A stretch of DNA of 11,086 bases from Rickettsiales bacterium (GTDB lineage Bacteria; Pseudomonadota; Alphaproteobacteria; Rickettsiales; UBA3002). The notes under the pieces were generated by a model. The model saw nothing but the letters and a program-made list of their open reading frames with translations. It did not search any database and had not been told where the DNA came from. The stretch is from positions 1-11,086 of the forward strand of contig JAJTIB010000199.1 in assembly GCA_021300075.1 (NCBI GenBank), read 5' to 3'. Positions within the stretch are counted from its first letter, which is position 1. Every line of letters begins with the position of its first letter. The position numbers were made by a program, and so were the translations under genes. Shown here one piece after another: positions 1-6,988 of the stretch.

Positions 1-81
1 AAAAATGCCACCCATTATAACGCCTATAAATACGGCTCGGGCCGCCCGTCACGGCTGAAGGAAATCTGGGGGGAGGAATAG
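1..81 (+). CDS. C-terminal end of an unrecognised protein (partial, 5' end outside window)
   Basis: An open frame enters from the left edge and ends at TAG 79-81, giving 26 residues that end in GRPSRLKEIWGEE. Codon choice is rich in G/C at third positions (GCC, ACC, GGC, CGC, CTG, AAG), like the neighbouring genes, which supports a real coding end. It is convergent with the bactofilin gene, 97 bases away, and the gap holds a terminator-like hairpin. I do not recognise the family; the tail is basic and aromatic (HYNAYKYGSGR), with no membrane segment or motif I can name. Too short to assign a function. Confidence 0.55.
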   Translation, partial: KNATHYNAYKYGSGRPSRLKEIWGEE

Positions 82-125
82 GACATCTAAGCAGCCCAGG
101 CAAAGAGTACGGAGAACATACCTGC

Positions 126-151
126 AAGAAAGAGGTGGCTCCGCCATCACC
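126..151 (-). terminator. Probable intrinsic terminator of the bactofilin operon
   Basis: Read on the minus strand, 28 bases after the bactofilin stop, the sequence is GGTGATGGC, loop GGA, GCCACC, then TCTTTCTT. The stem is about six pairs with one wobble and one bulged base, followed by a T-rich run. The plus-strand reading lacks a T run, so it suits the bactofilin transcript better than the gene ending at 81. Confidence 0.4.
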
Positions 152-178
152 CTTATATATCTGCCCCCGCTACCCAGC

Positions 179-709
179 CTAACTAATCAACCTCAGATTC
201 TCAAGGAGTTTCAATTCCTCAGCGGAGATGGGTTCCTGATTGTCATTGTCATTCTCAAAATCAACGGCAGATGCGCCTGCCATGCCAACCGCCGGGCGGG
301 TAATGTCGTCCTCATCTAAAAAGACCTTGTCGGTACGTTTGAATTTACCGTCGATCAGCGCGCCGTCTTCAACCGATAGCGACTCGTGCATAATGGTTCC
401 CTGCACCCGTGAACCAGAATAAAGATGCACCGAGCGCGCCTTGATCAGACCCTCAATTTCGCCGTGAATATGTACCGTATCAGCCAACACGTCACCGCGC
501 ACTTTGCCATTAGGGCGAATGGTGGCTACACGGCAGCGGATATTACCGTCAATTTTGCCGTCAATATCGAGCAGCCCGTCACTTACCACACTGCCCAACA
601 CATGCATGTCGGCAGAGATGACGGAGGGAATCATGCCCGCCTTATGGCGCGAGGGTACGGAGCCGGAGACCGGAGTCTTGGAATTTTTATTATTCAACCA
701 GTTGAGCAT
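179..709 (-). CDS. bacA: Bactofilin (polymer-forming cytoskeletal protein)
   Basis: A 176-residue bactofilin. These proteins polymerise without nucleotide into membrane-associated filaments that position cell-wall enzymes. The central domain, about residues 28-125, shows the repeating right-handed beta-helix pattern of the family (GLLDIDGKIDGNI, VRGDVLADTVHIHGEIEGLI, VQGTIMHESLSVEDGALIDGKF), flanked by a polar N-terminal tail and an acidic C-terminal tail, both typical. There is no catalytic residue or full membrane span. The start codon is 5 bases after GCAGG, a good ribosome binding site inside the upstream gene. The first 20 bases overlap the M23 peptidase gene, implying translational coupling. 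Established knowledge: alphaproteobacterial bactofilins recruit M23 peptidases (LmdC type) or PbpC to sites such as stalks. Family assignment is firm; the symbol follows common usage rather than proven orthology. Confidence 0.95.
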   Translation of the reverse strand: MLNWLNNKNSKTPVSGSVPSRHKAGMIPSVISADMHVLGSVVSDGLLDIDGKIDGNIRCRVATIRPNGKVRGDVLADTVHIHGEIEGLIKARSVHLYSGSRVQGTIMHESLSVEDGALIDGKFKRTDKVFLDEDDITRPAVGMAGASAVDFENDNDNQEPISAEELKLLENLRLIS

Positions 710-1880
710 TAACGCCTGCTTTCAGGAAATTTTTTGGATTCACGGGCTTGTCATTATAACGCACTTCGTAATGCAGATGCAGCCCGGTGGAGCGCCCGGT
801 GGATCCTTGAATGGCAATCACCTGCCCTTTTTTCACGGCCTGACCTTGCTTGACCAGAATCTTGCTCAGATGGCCATAGCGCGTGCCGAAACCGAACCCA
901 TGTTCGAGGTCAATCGTGTTGCCATAAGCGCCTTTCCAGCCGGTGAAGGTCACAAGCCCGTCCGTCGCGGCATGGATTTTAGTACCCATAGGGGCGGCCA
1001 TATCGAGGCCACTGTGAAAAGCCAGCCGACCGTGGAACGGATCCACCCGCGTACCAAAACCACTGGTCTGGCGGTATTCAGAAAGGACCGGCGTTGCCAG
1101 CGGCATGGACTCGACAATATCGCTCAGCGTCATCAGTCGTTTGAGGTTGAAGTAAAGCTCCGTGTCTTTTTCCTTGAGCAGCGAATCGCGCGCAGGCTCG
1201 TAAGGGCCACCGCGTCCATTGCCGATACGGCCATATTTTTCTAACCTATCCGCTTTCTGCTGTGCGTCTGCTTCTGCCTTGCGGAGCAATTCGTTGCGAT
1301 TCATTCCGGTCTGGGCGATGACCTCCTCGATTTCCTTGATTTTACCGTCGGTCGCTTCATGGATATCAGCCATCATCTGCTCGTGGGTTTCCTGCAGCGA
1401 CTTCATTCGCGCTTCGAGGAAATCAATACGCTCAAACACCGCGTTATAATCCGCCGTTTTGGAAGCAGCCATCCCCTCAGACATTTCGACCTTTTGATCC
1501 TCAGCATATTGCTGAGCGACCATCTGCGCGTAATCGTCAAGTTTGCCCTGTTTGCCGTCCTCCGCCAGTTTGGAGAGGTCACGCTTCAAGAGCGCAAACT
1601 CAGCACCAACCCGCTCATTCTCCAGCTGGGTAAAGGCGATCTTCCTGTCTTTCTCTTTAAGAACCTGCTGCGCCGCCATGTAACTGCCAGTGGAATAGGA
1701 CGCCCAGGCGATAAAACCAAAAACCGCAAGCACCATTAGCGCCTGCAGCGCACCGCTGAAAGGCACATGTTGGGTTTTATGTTCCGAAATAATGATGATG
1801 CTGCGCTTGCAGAACAGCCGGCCAAAAACTGCCGCGCGGAACCGGCCGAAGAAACCCTTTTTGGAATTACTTATCGCCAT
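690..1880 (-). CDS. Membrane-anchored M23 family peptidoglycan endopeptidase with coiled coil (LmdC-like)
   Basis: A 396-residue single-pass membrane protein predicted to cut peptide cross-links in peptidoglycan. Residues 1-40 are basic and cytoplasmic, 41-62 form one hydrophobic span, about 70-245 are charged and heptad-like (coiled coil), and 272-390 are the M23 (lysostaphin/LytM) domain. The zinc and catalytic residues look intact: HSGLD gives H289 and D293, YGHLS gives H337, and HLHYE gives H368 and H370, so it should be active rather than an EnvC/NlpD-like degenerate form. The start ATG has AAGGA 12 bases upstream, a long spacing. The gene follows rsmB after 76 bases and overlaps the bactofilin gene. 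Known context (from memory): in Hyphomonas and Rhodomicrobium the cytoplasmic tail of the M23 peptidase LmdC binds the bactofilin BacA; here the tail RSIIIISEHKTQ could play that part (inference). Confidence 0.92.
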   Translation of the reverse strand: MAISNSKKGFFGRFRAAVFGRLFCKRSIIIISEHKTQHVPFSGALQALMVLAVFGFIAWASYSTGSYMAAQQVLKEKDRKIAFTQLENERVGAEFALLKRDLSKLAEDGKQGKLDDYAQMVAQQYAEDQKVEMSEGMAASKTADYNAVFERIDFLEARMKSLQETHEQMMADIHEATDGKIKEIEEVIAQTGMNRNELLRKAEADAQQKADRLEKYGRIGNGRGGPYEPARDSLLKEKDTELYFNLKRLMTLSDIVESMPLATPVLSEYRQTSGFGTRVDPFHGRLAFHSGLDMAAPMGTKIHAATDGLVTFTGWKGAYGNTIDLEHGFGFGTRYGHLSKILVKQGQAVKKGQVIAIQGSTGRSTGLHLHYEVRYNDKPVNPKNFLKAGVNAQLVE

Positions 1881-1956
1881 AGTTCACTTCTGTCCTTAAA
1901 GCCGCATTGTACCAGAGCGTCACGGCTGGAGATATATTAAGAAACCAACATAAAAA
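1881..1956 (-). promoter_or_regulatory. Gap before the peptidase-bactofilin pair, possible weak promoter
   Basis: The 76-base gap is AT-rich on the rsmB side. On the minus strand a TACAAT hexamer (complement of 1906-1911) lies 25 bases upstream of the peptidase start and could be a -10 element, but no TTGAC-like -35 sits at the right distance. It may only be an operon spacer. No terminator-like hairpin is seen after rsmB, so readthrough is possible. Confidence 0.2.
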
Positions 1957-3276
1957 CTATACCTGCCGGGTAAGTACCACGGCAAAAAAACCGTCTGTTC
2001 CGTCTTGATGCGGAGTGAGCTGCAGATGAGGAATCACTTCTGACCCCCCTTTTTCAAGTCTATTCCATATTTTGCTCACAGGGGCAACCCTAAATCGCTC
2101 GTGTGCTTCAAGAAACTGCTTGACCTGTTGAAGATTCTCGTCAGCAAAGACCGAGCAGGTGATATAGACCAGCCGCCCGCCCGGGCGTACCAGCCGTGCG
2201 GCACTCGCCAGAATACTGGCCTGTAAGGCCTTGACTTCCCTTAGATCATCCGGCGTAAAACGCCATTTGAGGTCGGGGTTACGTCGCCAGGTTCCTGAAC
2301 CGGAACAGGGCGCATCCACCACCACCCAGTCAGCGGAGTCCTTATGGCGCTTGATGAAAGGATCGTTTTCTCCTGTAATCACATGGGTCATGACATTATT
2401 GACCCCCGCCCGCGCTAGGCGCTTTTGCATCTGTTTGAGGCGCGGGGCGGAATTATCCCAGGCCAGAATTCGGCCTTTATTCTGCATCGTCGCCGCAATC
2501 GCAAGTGTCTTGCCGCCGGCGCCAGCACAAAAATCGATTACCTTATCGCCCGGTCGGGCTTCAACCATTAAGGCGGCAATCTGACTGCCCTCGTCCTGCA
2601 TCTCGAACCAGCCCTCCTGAAAAGGCTTGGTGGTGAAGGCTGGCAGGCGTTGCTGTAGCCGGACACCGATAGGTGAATGCGGCGTGGGGGCGGCGGTGAA
2701 TCCCTCCTTGTCGAGCGCAAAAATCAAGTCAGCAACGCTTTTGCATTTTAGGGTATTGACCCGCAAATCGACCGGGGCTTCTTGGTTGAGGGCAATCATT
2801 GCATCAGGCAGATGCTCGCCAAATGCGTCTTTGAGGCGCCCTTCCATCCAATCAGGAAAATTATAGCGAACCGGCAAGGGCATGCGCTCATCATAAAGCG
2901 TCATGTCTTCGAGCTTCTGCAACGTACCGCGCTCAGCATCGTCAATTTTGGCGGGAGCGTATTTCTGGCCAGTAAATAATGCGCTCACCTCCTCCCACCC
3001 CAACTTACGGCATAGAACGAGTGCCGCCATCACCACCCGGCGCGGGTTAGCCGCCCGGTTCATTAGTTCCAGATGCCACTGAATGGCCGCACCATGACGC
3101 AGCACCTCGTAAACCAGCGCCGAAATCGCGCCGCGATCTTTGGAGCCGATATAACGCCGCGCCTTGAAATAATCATTCAGCAAGCCGTCCATCGGGGCAG
3201 AGCGCTTTTTCGCCCAGGTGGTTTCCACCAGCTCGAGCACTTCAATGGCTGATTGTATCCGCGATCCCGGTTTCAT
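1957..3276 (-). CDS. rsmB: 16S rRNA m5C methyltransferase, RsmB/Sun (NOL1/NOP2) family
   Basis: A 439-residue SAM-dependent RNA cytosine-5 methyltransferase. RsmB modifies C967 of 16S rRNA in E. coli. About residues 1-125 are helical and NusB-like, as in RsmB. The Rossmann domain begins near 220; motif I is VIDFCAGAGGKT (about 246-257). Both family cysteines are visible: PCSGSG (C324, product-release cysteine) and TCSVFADEN (C374, nucleophile). The end GTDGFFAVVLTR is the usual closing strand. The start ATG shares one base with the guaB stop (TGATG) and has GAGGG just upstream, so translation is probably coupled to guaB. This order is, from memory, common in alphaproteobacteria. The exact target base is by homology; family assignment is secure. 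Confidence 0.9.
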   Translation of the reverse strand: MKPGSRIQSAIEVLELVETTWAKKRSAPMDGLLNDYFKARRYIGSKDRGAISALVYEVLRHGAAIQWHLELMNRAANPRRVVMAALVLCRKLGWEEVSALFTGQKYAPAKIDDAERGTLQKLEDMTLYDERMPLPVRYNFPDWMEGRLKDAFGEHLPDAMIALNQEAPVDLRVNTLKCKSVADLIFALDKEGFTAAPTPHSPIGVRLQQRLPAFTTKPFQEGWFEMQDEGSQIAALMVEARPGDKVIDFCAGAGGKTLAIAATMQNKGRILAWDNSAPRLKQMQKRLARAGVNNVMTHVITGENDPFIKRHKDSADWVVVDAPCSGSGTWRRNPDLKWRFTPDDLREVKALQASILASAARLVRPGGRLVYITCSVFADENLQQVKQFLEAHERFRVAPVSKIWNRLEKGGSEVIPHLQLTPHQDGTDGFFAVVLTRQV

Positions 3277-4748
3277 CAGCCCTCAACCCGGTAGTTTGGG
3301 GATTCGCGGGTAATGGTAATGTCATGCGCGTGGGATTCACGCAAGCCCGCCCCGGTCATGCGAACAAAACGGGCGTTTTTCTGTAAGTTCAAAATCGTTG
3401 CGTTTCCGGTATAACCCATGGCTGCCTTTAACCCACCCACGAGTTGATGAATCACTACGGCGACTGAGCCTTTGAACGGCACGCGGCCTTCCACCCCTTC
3501 GGGCACGAGCTTCAACTGATCCGCCACCTCCTGCTGAAAATAACGATCGGCCGAGCCACGCGCCATAGCACCGACCGAACCCATGCCGCGATAGGTTTTA
3601 TAGGATCGCCCCTGGAATAATACCACCTCGCCGGGACTTTCTTCCGTGCCTGCAAAGAGCGAGCCAATCATGGCGCAGTCCGCACCCCCGGCAATGGCTT
3701 TGGCCAGATCGCCCGAAAATTTTATCCCGCCATCAGCAATGAGGGGAATTTTATGTTTGCGCGTCACCGCAGCTACCTCTAAAATTGCCGAAAGCTGAGG
3801 CACACCAACGCCCGCCACCACTCGCGTGGTGCAGATGGAGCCAGGGCCAATCCCCACTTTCACTGCGTGTGCGCCCGCTTTAATCAGAGCCTCGGCGGCC
3901 TCAGCAGTGGCGATATTACCGGCGATCACGGCCGCACCCCAGCCAGAGATTTCCTTGACCGCCTCAATGACGCCTGCCGAATGGCCATGCGCCGTATCCA
4001 CCACCACCACATCCGCCCCCGCATCGAGCAGCGCGCGGGCGCGCATTTTTCCGTCATAGCCCGTGCCGACTGCGCCCGCCACCCGCAGCCTACCTTGCGC
4101 GTCCTTAGCGGCAAGCGGGAAACGCTCAGCTTTTTCAATGTCCTTAACGGTGATGAGGCCAATACAGCGATGTTTGTCATCGACCACCAACAGCTTCTCA
4201 ATCCGGTGCTGGTGCAGGAGTTTTTTGGCGTCCTCGCGGCTGATGCCCTCCTTGACCGTAATCAGCTTCTCGGTCATGAGTTCGGCAACTTTCTGGCGTG
4301 GGTCGGACGCAAAACGGACATCTCGGTTAGTGAGGATTCCGACTAGGGTTCCGTCTTGTTTCGTTACCGGAATCCCTGAAATTCTATGCTGGTCCATGAG
4401 CCGGTAGGCATCCGCCAGCGTTGCCCCTGGTTCGATCGTCACCGGATTCACCACCATGCCCGACTCGAACTTCTTGACGCGACGGATTTCTCCTGCTTGC
4501 GCGTCAATATCGAGATTCTTGTGAATACAGCCCATGCCGCCATGCTGCGCCATGGCAATGGCCAGTGCCGACTCCGTCACCGTATCCATGGCCGAAGAAA
4601 TGAGCGGAATCCCGAGCTCAATGTCGCGCGTGAGTCGCGTGCGGGTATCGGCGTCTTTGGGCAGAAAGTCGGAGGCGGCGGGCTTCAAAAGCACGTCGTC
4701 AAAGGTCAGAGCCAGAGGAAAATCGGAAAAATCAGATGCAATCGCCAT
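3276..4748 (-). CDS. guaB: Inosine-5'-monophosphate dehydrogenase
   Basis: IMP dehydrogenase oxidises IMP to XMP with NAD+, the committed step of GTP synthesis, in the cytoplasm as a tetramer/octamer. From the preferred ATG it is 490 residues, the normal length. The N-terminus has LTFDDVLLKPAASDFLP, typical of the family; two CBS domains occupy about 97-209 (Bateman module, nucleotide regulation); the catalytic loop is GSICTTRVVAGVGVPQ with C306; IADGGIK and GSLFAGTEESPGE bind IMP; the flap has RYFQ (R402, Y403). Start choice: a TTG-initiated extension to 4808 exists, but ATG at 4748 has AAGGCGAG upstream and begins where homologues begin. The gap from rlmE is 56 bases, and rsmB overlaps the stop. 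GTP from here is the substrate of FolE encoded 4 kb away. Confidence 0.97.
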   Translation of the reverse strand: MAIASDFSDFPLALTFDDVLLKPAASDFLPKDADTRTRLTRDIELGIPLISSAMDTVTESALAIAMAQHGGMGCIHKNLDIDAQAGEIRRVKKFESGMVVNPVTIEPGATLADAYRLMDQHRISGIPVTKQDGTLVGILTNRDVRFASDPRQKVAELMTEKLITVKEGISREDAKKLLHQHRIEKLLVVDDKHRCIGLITVKDIEKAERFPLAAKDAQGRLRVAGAVGTGYDGKMRARALLDAGADVVVVDTAHGHSAGVIEAVKEISGWGAAVIAGNIATAEAAEALIKAGAHAVKVGIGPGSICTTRVVAGVGVPQLSAILEVAAVTRKHKIPLIADGGIKFSGDLAKAIAGGADCAMIGSLFAGTEESPGEVVLFQGRSYKTYRGMGSVGAMARGSADRYFQQEVADQLKLVPEGVEGRVPFKGSVAVVIHQLVGGLKAAMGYTGNATILNLQKNARFVRMTGAGLRESHAHDITITRESPNYRVEG

Positions 4749-4804
4749 AAACACTCGCCTTTGCTGCAGATTGCAGTGCTCAGTCGCACGCAGGCGCGAG
4801 AATG

Positions 4805-5500
4805 TCAAGAAATCTTGCGAAACCCCGTCGCCACCACATAACTCTCGGCCGAGTCTGCACGCGAGGAAGCGGGCTTGGCATGTTTCACAGAAGCAAAATC
4901 GCGTTGCATTTTTTTGAGTAGTTCGCGCTCAGTGCCGCCTTTTAAGACCTTGCACACAAACGCCCCGCCAGGCGCGAGAATTTCGGTCGCGAACTGATAG
5001 GCCAGCTCGCATAAATGGATGATGCGGATATGGTCGGTTGGCGCATGCCCGGTCGTATTCGCCGCCATGTCGGACAGCACCAGATTGGCGTGACCATTAA
5101 GCCGCGCTTTGATAATCTCCGGAGCGTCGTTAGCCAAAAAATCGAGAACAAATAAATCGGCGCCTGCGACCGGCTCAACTTCAAGTAAATCCACCCCAAT
5201 GACCTTGCCTTTTGCGCCGACTTTGGCAACCGCCACCTGCGCCCATCCACCGGGCGCGCAGCCCAGATCCACCACCTTATCGCCGGGATGGAGCAGGTGA
5301 AACTTCGCGTCAAGATCTAGAAGTTTAAAGGCCGCACGCGATCGATAACCCTCACGTCTGGCCTTCTGAACGTAAGGGTCATTCAGCTGCCGTTGTAACC
5401 AACGCGTACTCGAAGTGCTGCGTTTCTTTGCGGTTTTGACGCGCACGCCAACCCCACGCGAACTGCCGCTATTTTTCTTTTTTGATGCCATCCCTGTCAT
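4805..5500 (-). CDS. rlmE: 23S rRNA (uridine-2'-O-)methyltransferase RlmE (FtsJ/RrmJ)
   Basis: A 231-residue SAM-dependent methyltransferase that methylates the 2'-O of U2552 in the 23S A-loop, late in 50S assembly. A basic Ser/Lys-rich tail (residues 1-33) precedes the domain. Signature stretches are RSRAAFKLLDLD, DLGCAPGGWAQVA (SAM binding), LSDMAANTTGH and FVCKVLKGGTE. The catalytic K-D-K-E tetrad of the family is visible as K59, D144, K184 and E219. E. coli RlmE is 209 residues; the extra length is the basic tail, common in alphaproteobacteria. Start: ATG at 5500 has AAGG only 3 bases away; a second in-frame ATG at 5491 (MASKKK) follows ACAGGG directly. Either is possible. A hairpin repeat lies 15-34 bases upstream of the first ATG. 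Confidence 0.93.
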   Translation of the reverse strand: MTGMASKKKNSGSSRGVGVRVKTAKKRSTSSTRWLQRQLNDPYVQKARREGYRSRAAFKLLDLDAKFHLLHPGDKVVDLGCAPGGWAQVAVAKVGAKGKVIGVDLLEVEPVAGADLFVLDFLANDAPEIIKARLNGHANLVLSDMAANTTGHAPTDHIRIIHLCELAYQFATEILAPGGAFVCKVLKGGTERELLKKMQRDFASVKHAKPASSRADSAESYVVATGFRKIS

Positions 5501-5514
5501 CTACCTTATTTGTC

Positions 5515-5534
5515 ATTCCTGCGAAAGCAGGAAT
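5515..5534. repeat. Short hairpin repeat ATTCCTGC-GAAA-GCAGGAAT
   Basis: A perfect 8-base stem with a GAAA tetraloop, embedded in a GTCATTCC...GGAATCCAG context. From memory, this matches a widely scattered intergenic repeat of many proteobacteria (GTCATTCCCGCGAAAGCGGGAAT type). It lies just upstream of the rlmE ribosome binding site; on the rlmE transcript it reads with a TTTC loop. It has no T run, so it is a repeat or mRNA stability element rather than a classic terminator. Confidence 0.75.
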
Positions 5535-5537
5535 CCA

Positions 5538-5660
5538 GATGAGTGATTATGGCGAGCAAGGCACGCGAAGCATACAGAGCGCAGAACCGGAATGTAGCAG
5601 CGCTACATGAGGATTCGAGCACTGGAGCGACAAGCAGACTTGCCGTCAGAATCGCTCATC
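5538..5660. repeat. 123-base imperfect palindromic element ending in the ppx stop codon
   Basis: The ends are GATGAGTGATT (5538-5548) and AATCGCTCATC (5650-5660), complementary at 10 of 11 positions with the other a G-T wobble. Inside are paired GCAAG (5556-5560) and CTTGC (5639-5643), GAACC (5584-5588) opposite GGATTC (5611-5616), and a central perfect hairpin ATGTAGC-AGC-GCTACAT (5592-5608). The whole can fold into one long interrupted stem. It has no coding potential of its own. It fills nearly all of the ppx-rlmE gap, and its right end supplies two bases of the ppx TGA. Probably a dispersed palindromic or MITE-like element. Confidence 0.6.
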
Positions 5661-6720
5661 AGCCATGCGTCTCACGCATCAGCGACACGATAATCCCCTC
5701 CCGCACGCCGCGATCAGCGATGGTGATTTTATCAATCGGAAAAGTACGGGCTATCGCCTCAAAAATCGCGCATCCCGAGAGGATGAAATCGGTACGCGCC
5801 GCGCCGATGCAAGGATGCGCTGCGCGCTCGGCATGGGTCATTTTCATGAGTGTCTGGGTCGCGCCGCGAATATCGGAAATCGAGAGCCGAATCCCGTCAA
5901 TCTTTGAGCGGTCATAATGTGGTAAATCGAGGTGAATGGCCGCGAGTGTCGTGACCGTGCCGGAGGTCGAAAGCATCTGCACATTGTCTTTCCAGATGCG
6001 GGTGGCAATCTGGTTGCTCTGTTCAAGAGGCGCGAGCAGACTCGATATTTTTGCGACGATTTCCTCGAAATACATTTCGGTATAAGCCGAGCCGCCCGAT
6101 TGCTCGGACATGTTCATGACCCCGTAAGGCAGCGACAGCCAGTCCTGAATCAAATGGCGCTTATGCGAATTCATCGGCTGGTCGGGGTCAATTTTCACCC
6201 ACATGAATTCAGTCGAGCCACCGCCAATATCAAAGGCGAGCGCATAGCGTGTTTCTTTCGCAAGCAGGGACGAACAGCCAAGAAACGCCAGCCGCGCCTC
6301 CTCTTCGTTCGAGATAATATCGATTTTCAACCCCAGTTCCTGATGTACGCGCTCTAAAAATGCCTCGGCATTCTTTGCGCGGCGGCAGGCTTCGGTCGCC
6401 ACAAACCGGCTTTGCGACACCGTATATTTACTCAGCTTCGCCTTACAGGTTGCAAGTGCCTTCAGAGTGCGGCGCATGGCTTCTTCCGCCAGCATTTCGC
6501 TCTCACTCACCCCTTCGCCCAGCCGCACGATACGTGAGTAACTATCCACCACCTTCAGTGTTTTATGCTGGGTATGTTGCTGGAAATAGGGCTTGGCAAC
6601 GAGCAGACGACAGTTATTCGTACCCAGATCCAGTGCGGCATACACCTCGCCGCTGTAATCGCGCGGCGGCGTCGGCGGATGGGTGCGGTATTGTTTCGCC
6701 TGTAAAGTTTTAGGTTGCAT
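5659..6720 (-). CDS. ppx: Ppx/GppA family phosphatase (exopolyphosphatase / pppGpp pyrophosphatase)
   Basis: A 353-residue member of the ASKHA-fold Ppx/GppA family, which removes terminal phosphate from polyphosphate or converts pppGpp to ppGpp. The first phosphate-binding motif is ALDLGTNNCRLLVA (about residues 28-41); the second is FDIGGGSTEF (about 163-172); the terminal DRGVREGI motif is near the end. It has only the two ASKHA halves and no C-terminal HD-like domain, as in short Ppx proteins of about 300-350 residues, so polyphosphate versus pppGpp preference cannot be told. Start: ATG at 6720 is chosen; a GTG at 6753 would add 11 residues. Neither has a Shine-Dalgarno match. A TATAGT hexamer lies 9 bases upstream of the ATG on the minus strand, so the message may be leaderless (inference). 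Probably first gene of the minus-strand series. Confidence 0.88.
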   Translation of the reverse strand: MQPKTLQAKQYRTHPPTPPRDYSGEVYAALDLGTNNCRLLVAKPYFQQHTQHKTLKVVDSYSRIVRLGEGVSESEMLAEEAMRRTLKALATCKAKLSKYTVSQSRFVATEACRRAKNAEAFLERVHQELGLKIDIISNEEEARLAFLGCSSLLAKETRYALAFDIGGGSTEFMWVKIDPDQPMNSHKRHLIQDWLSLPYGVMNMSEQSGGSAYTEMYFEEIVAKISSLLAPLEQSNQIATRIWKDNVQMLSTSGTVTTLAAIHLDLPHYDRSKIDGIRLSISDIRGATQTLMKMTHAERAAHPCIGAARTDFILSGCAIFEAIARTFPIDKITIADRGVREGIIVSLMRETHG

Positions 6721-6988
6721 CGGGGCGCAACTATAACCGATTCTCGTAAGCACGAAAGCCCGAACTTCACATCACATCAATATCACGATTCGAGACCTTA
6801 CCAGCGCGACCCTTTTACTTCGCTCTCCCCTTAGAGGGGGCAGTTTGGTAGTTTTGGCAATGAAAACAAAAAAACAACCTCAGCAACCTATTCTATTGCC
6901 TCAACAAACTATCCGTATCCTGCTCAAACCCTGACTTTCATCCCCCAAATTAATCAATTTTTAAGCAATTGTGGTTACAGTTGAAACC
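6721..6988. other. Divergent intergenic region between ppx and the unknown plus-strand gene
   Basis: About 268 bases without a gene. It should hold promoters for both directions. On the minus strand TATAGT (complement of 6730-6735) is a possible ppx -10 element without a clear -35. The plus-strand half from 6855 is A- and C-rich (AAAACAAAAAAACAACC) and has no convincing -35/-10 pair or Shine-Dalgarno sequence. A small hairpin sits at 6827-6839. Nothing else recognised. Confidence 0.5.
6827..6839. repeat. Small C/G hairpin CCCCT-TAG-AGGGG
   Basis: A perfect 5-base stem with a 3-base loop, extendable by a wobble pair on each side, in the ppx upstream region. It resembles the CTCCCC...GGGGAG hairpin inside the PTPS-like gene and the CTCTCCC hairpins after the unknown gene, so it may belong to the same loose repeat family. 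It could equally be chance in G/C-rich DNA. Confidence 0.4.

Noticed and set aside
504..1244. 246-codon open frame on the plus strand, antisense to bactofilin and the M23 peptidase
   Set aside because: It lies wholly opposite two well-supported genes; its translation has no recognisable motif.
3867..4346. 159-codon plus-strand frame opposite guaB
   Set aside because: Shadow of the guaB reading frame in G/C-rich DNA; Arg/His-rich translation without motifs.
4749..4808. TTG-initiated 20-residue extension of guaB
   Set aside because: Overlaps the rlmE stop, uses a rare start, and homologues begin at the ATG at 4748, which has a better ribosome binding site.
5543..5917. 124-codon plus-strand frame starting in the ppx-rlmE repeat
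   Set aside because: It begins in a palindromic element and continues antisense to ppx; no motif.
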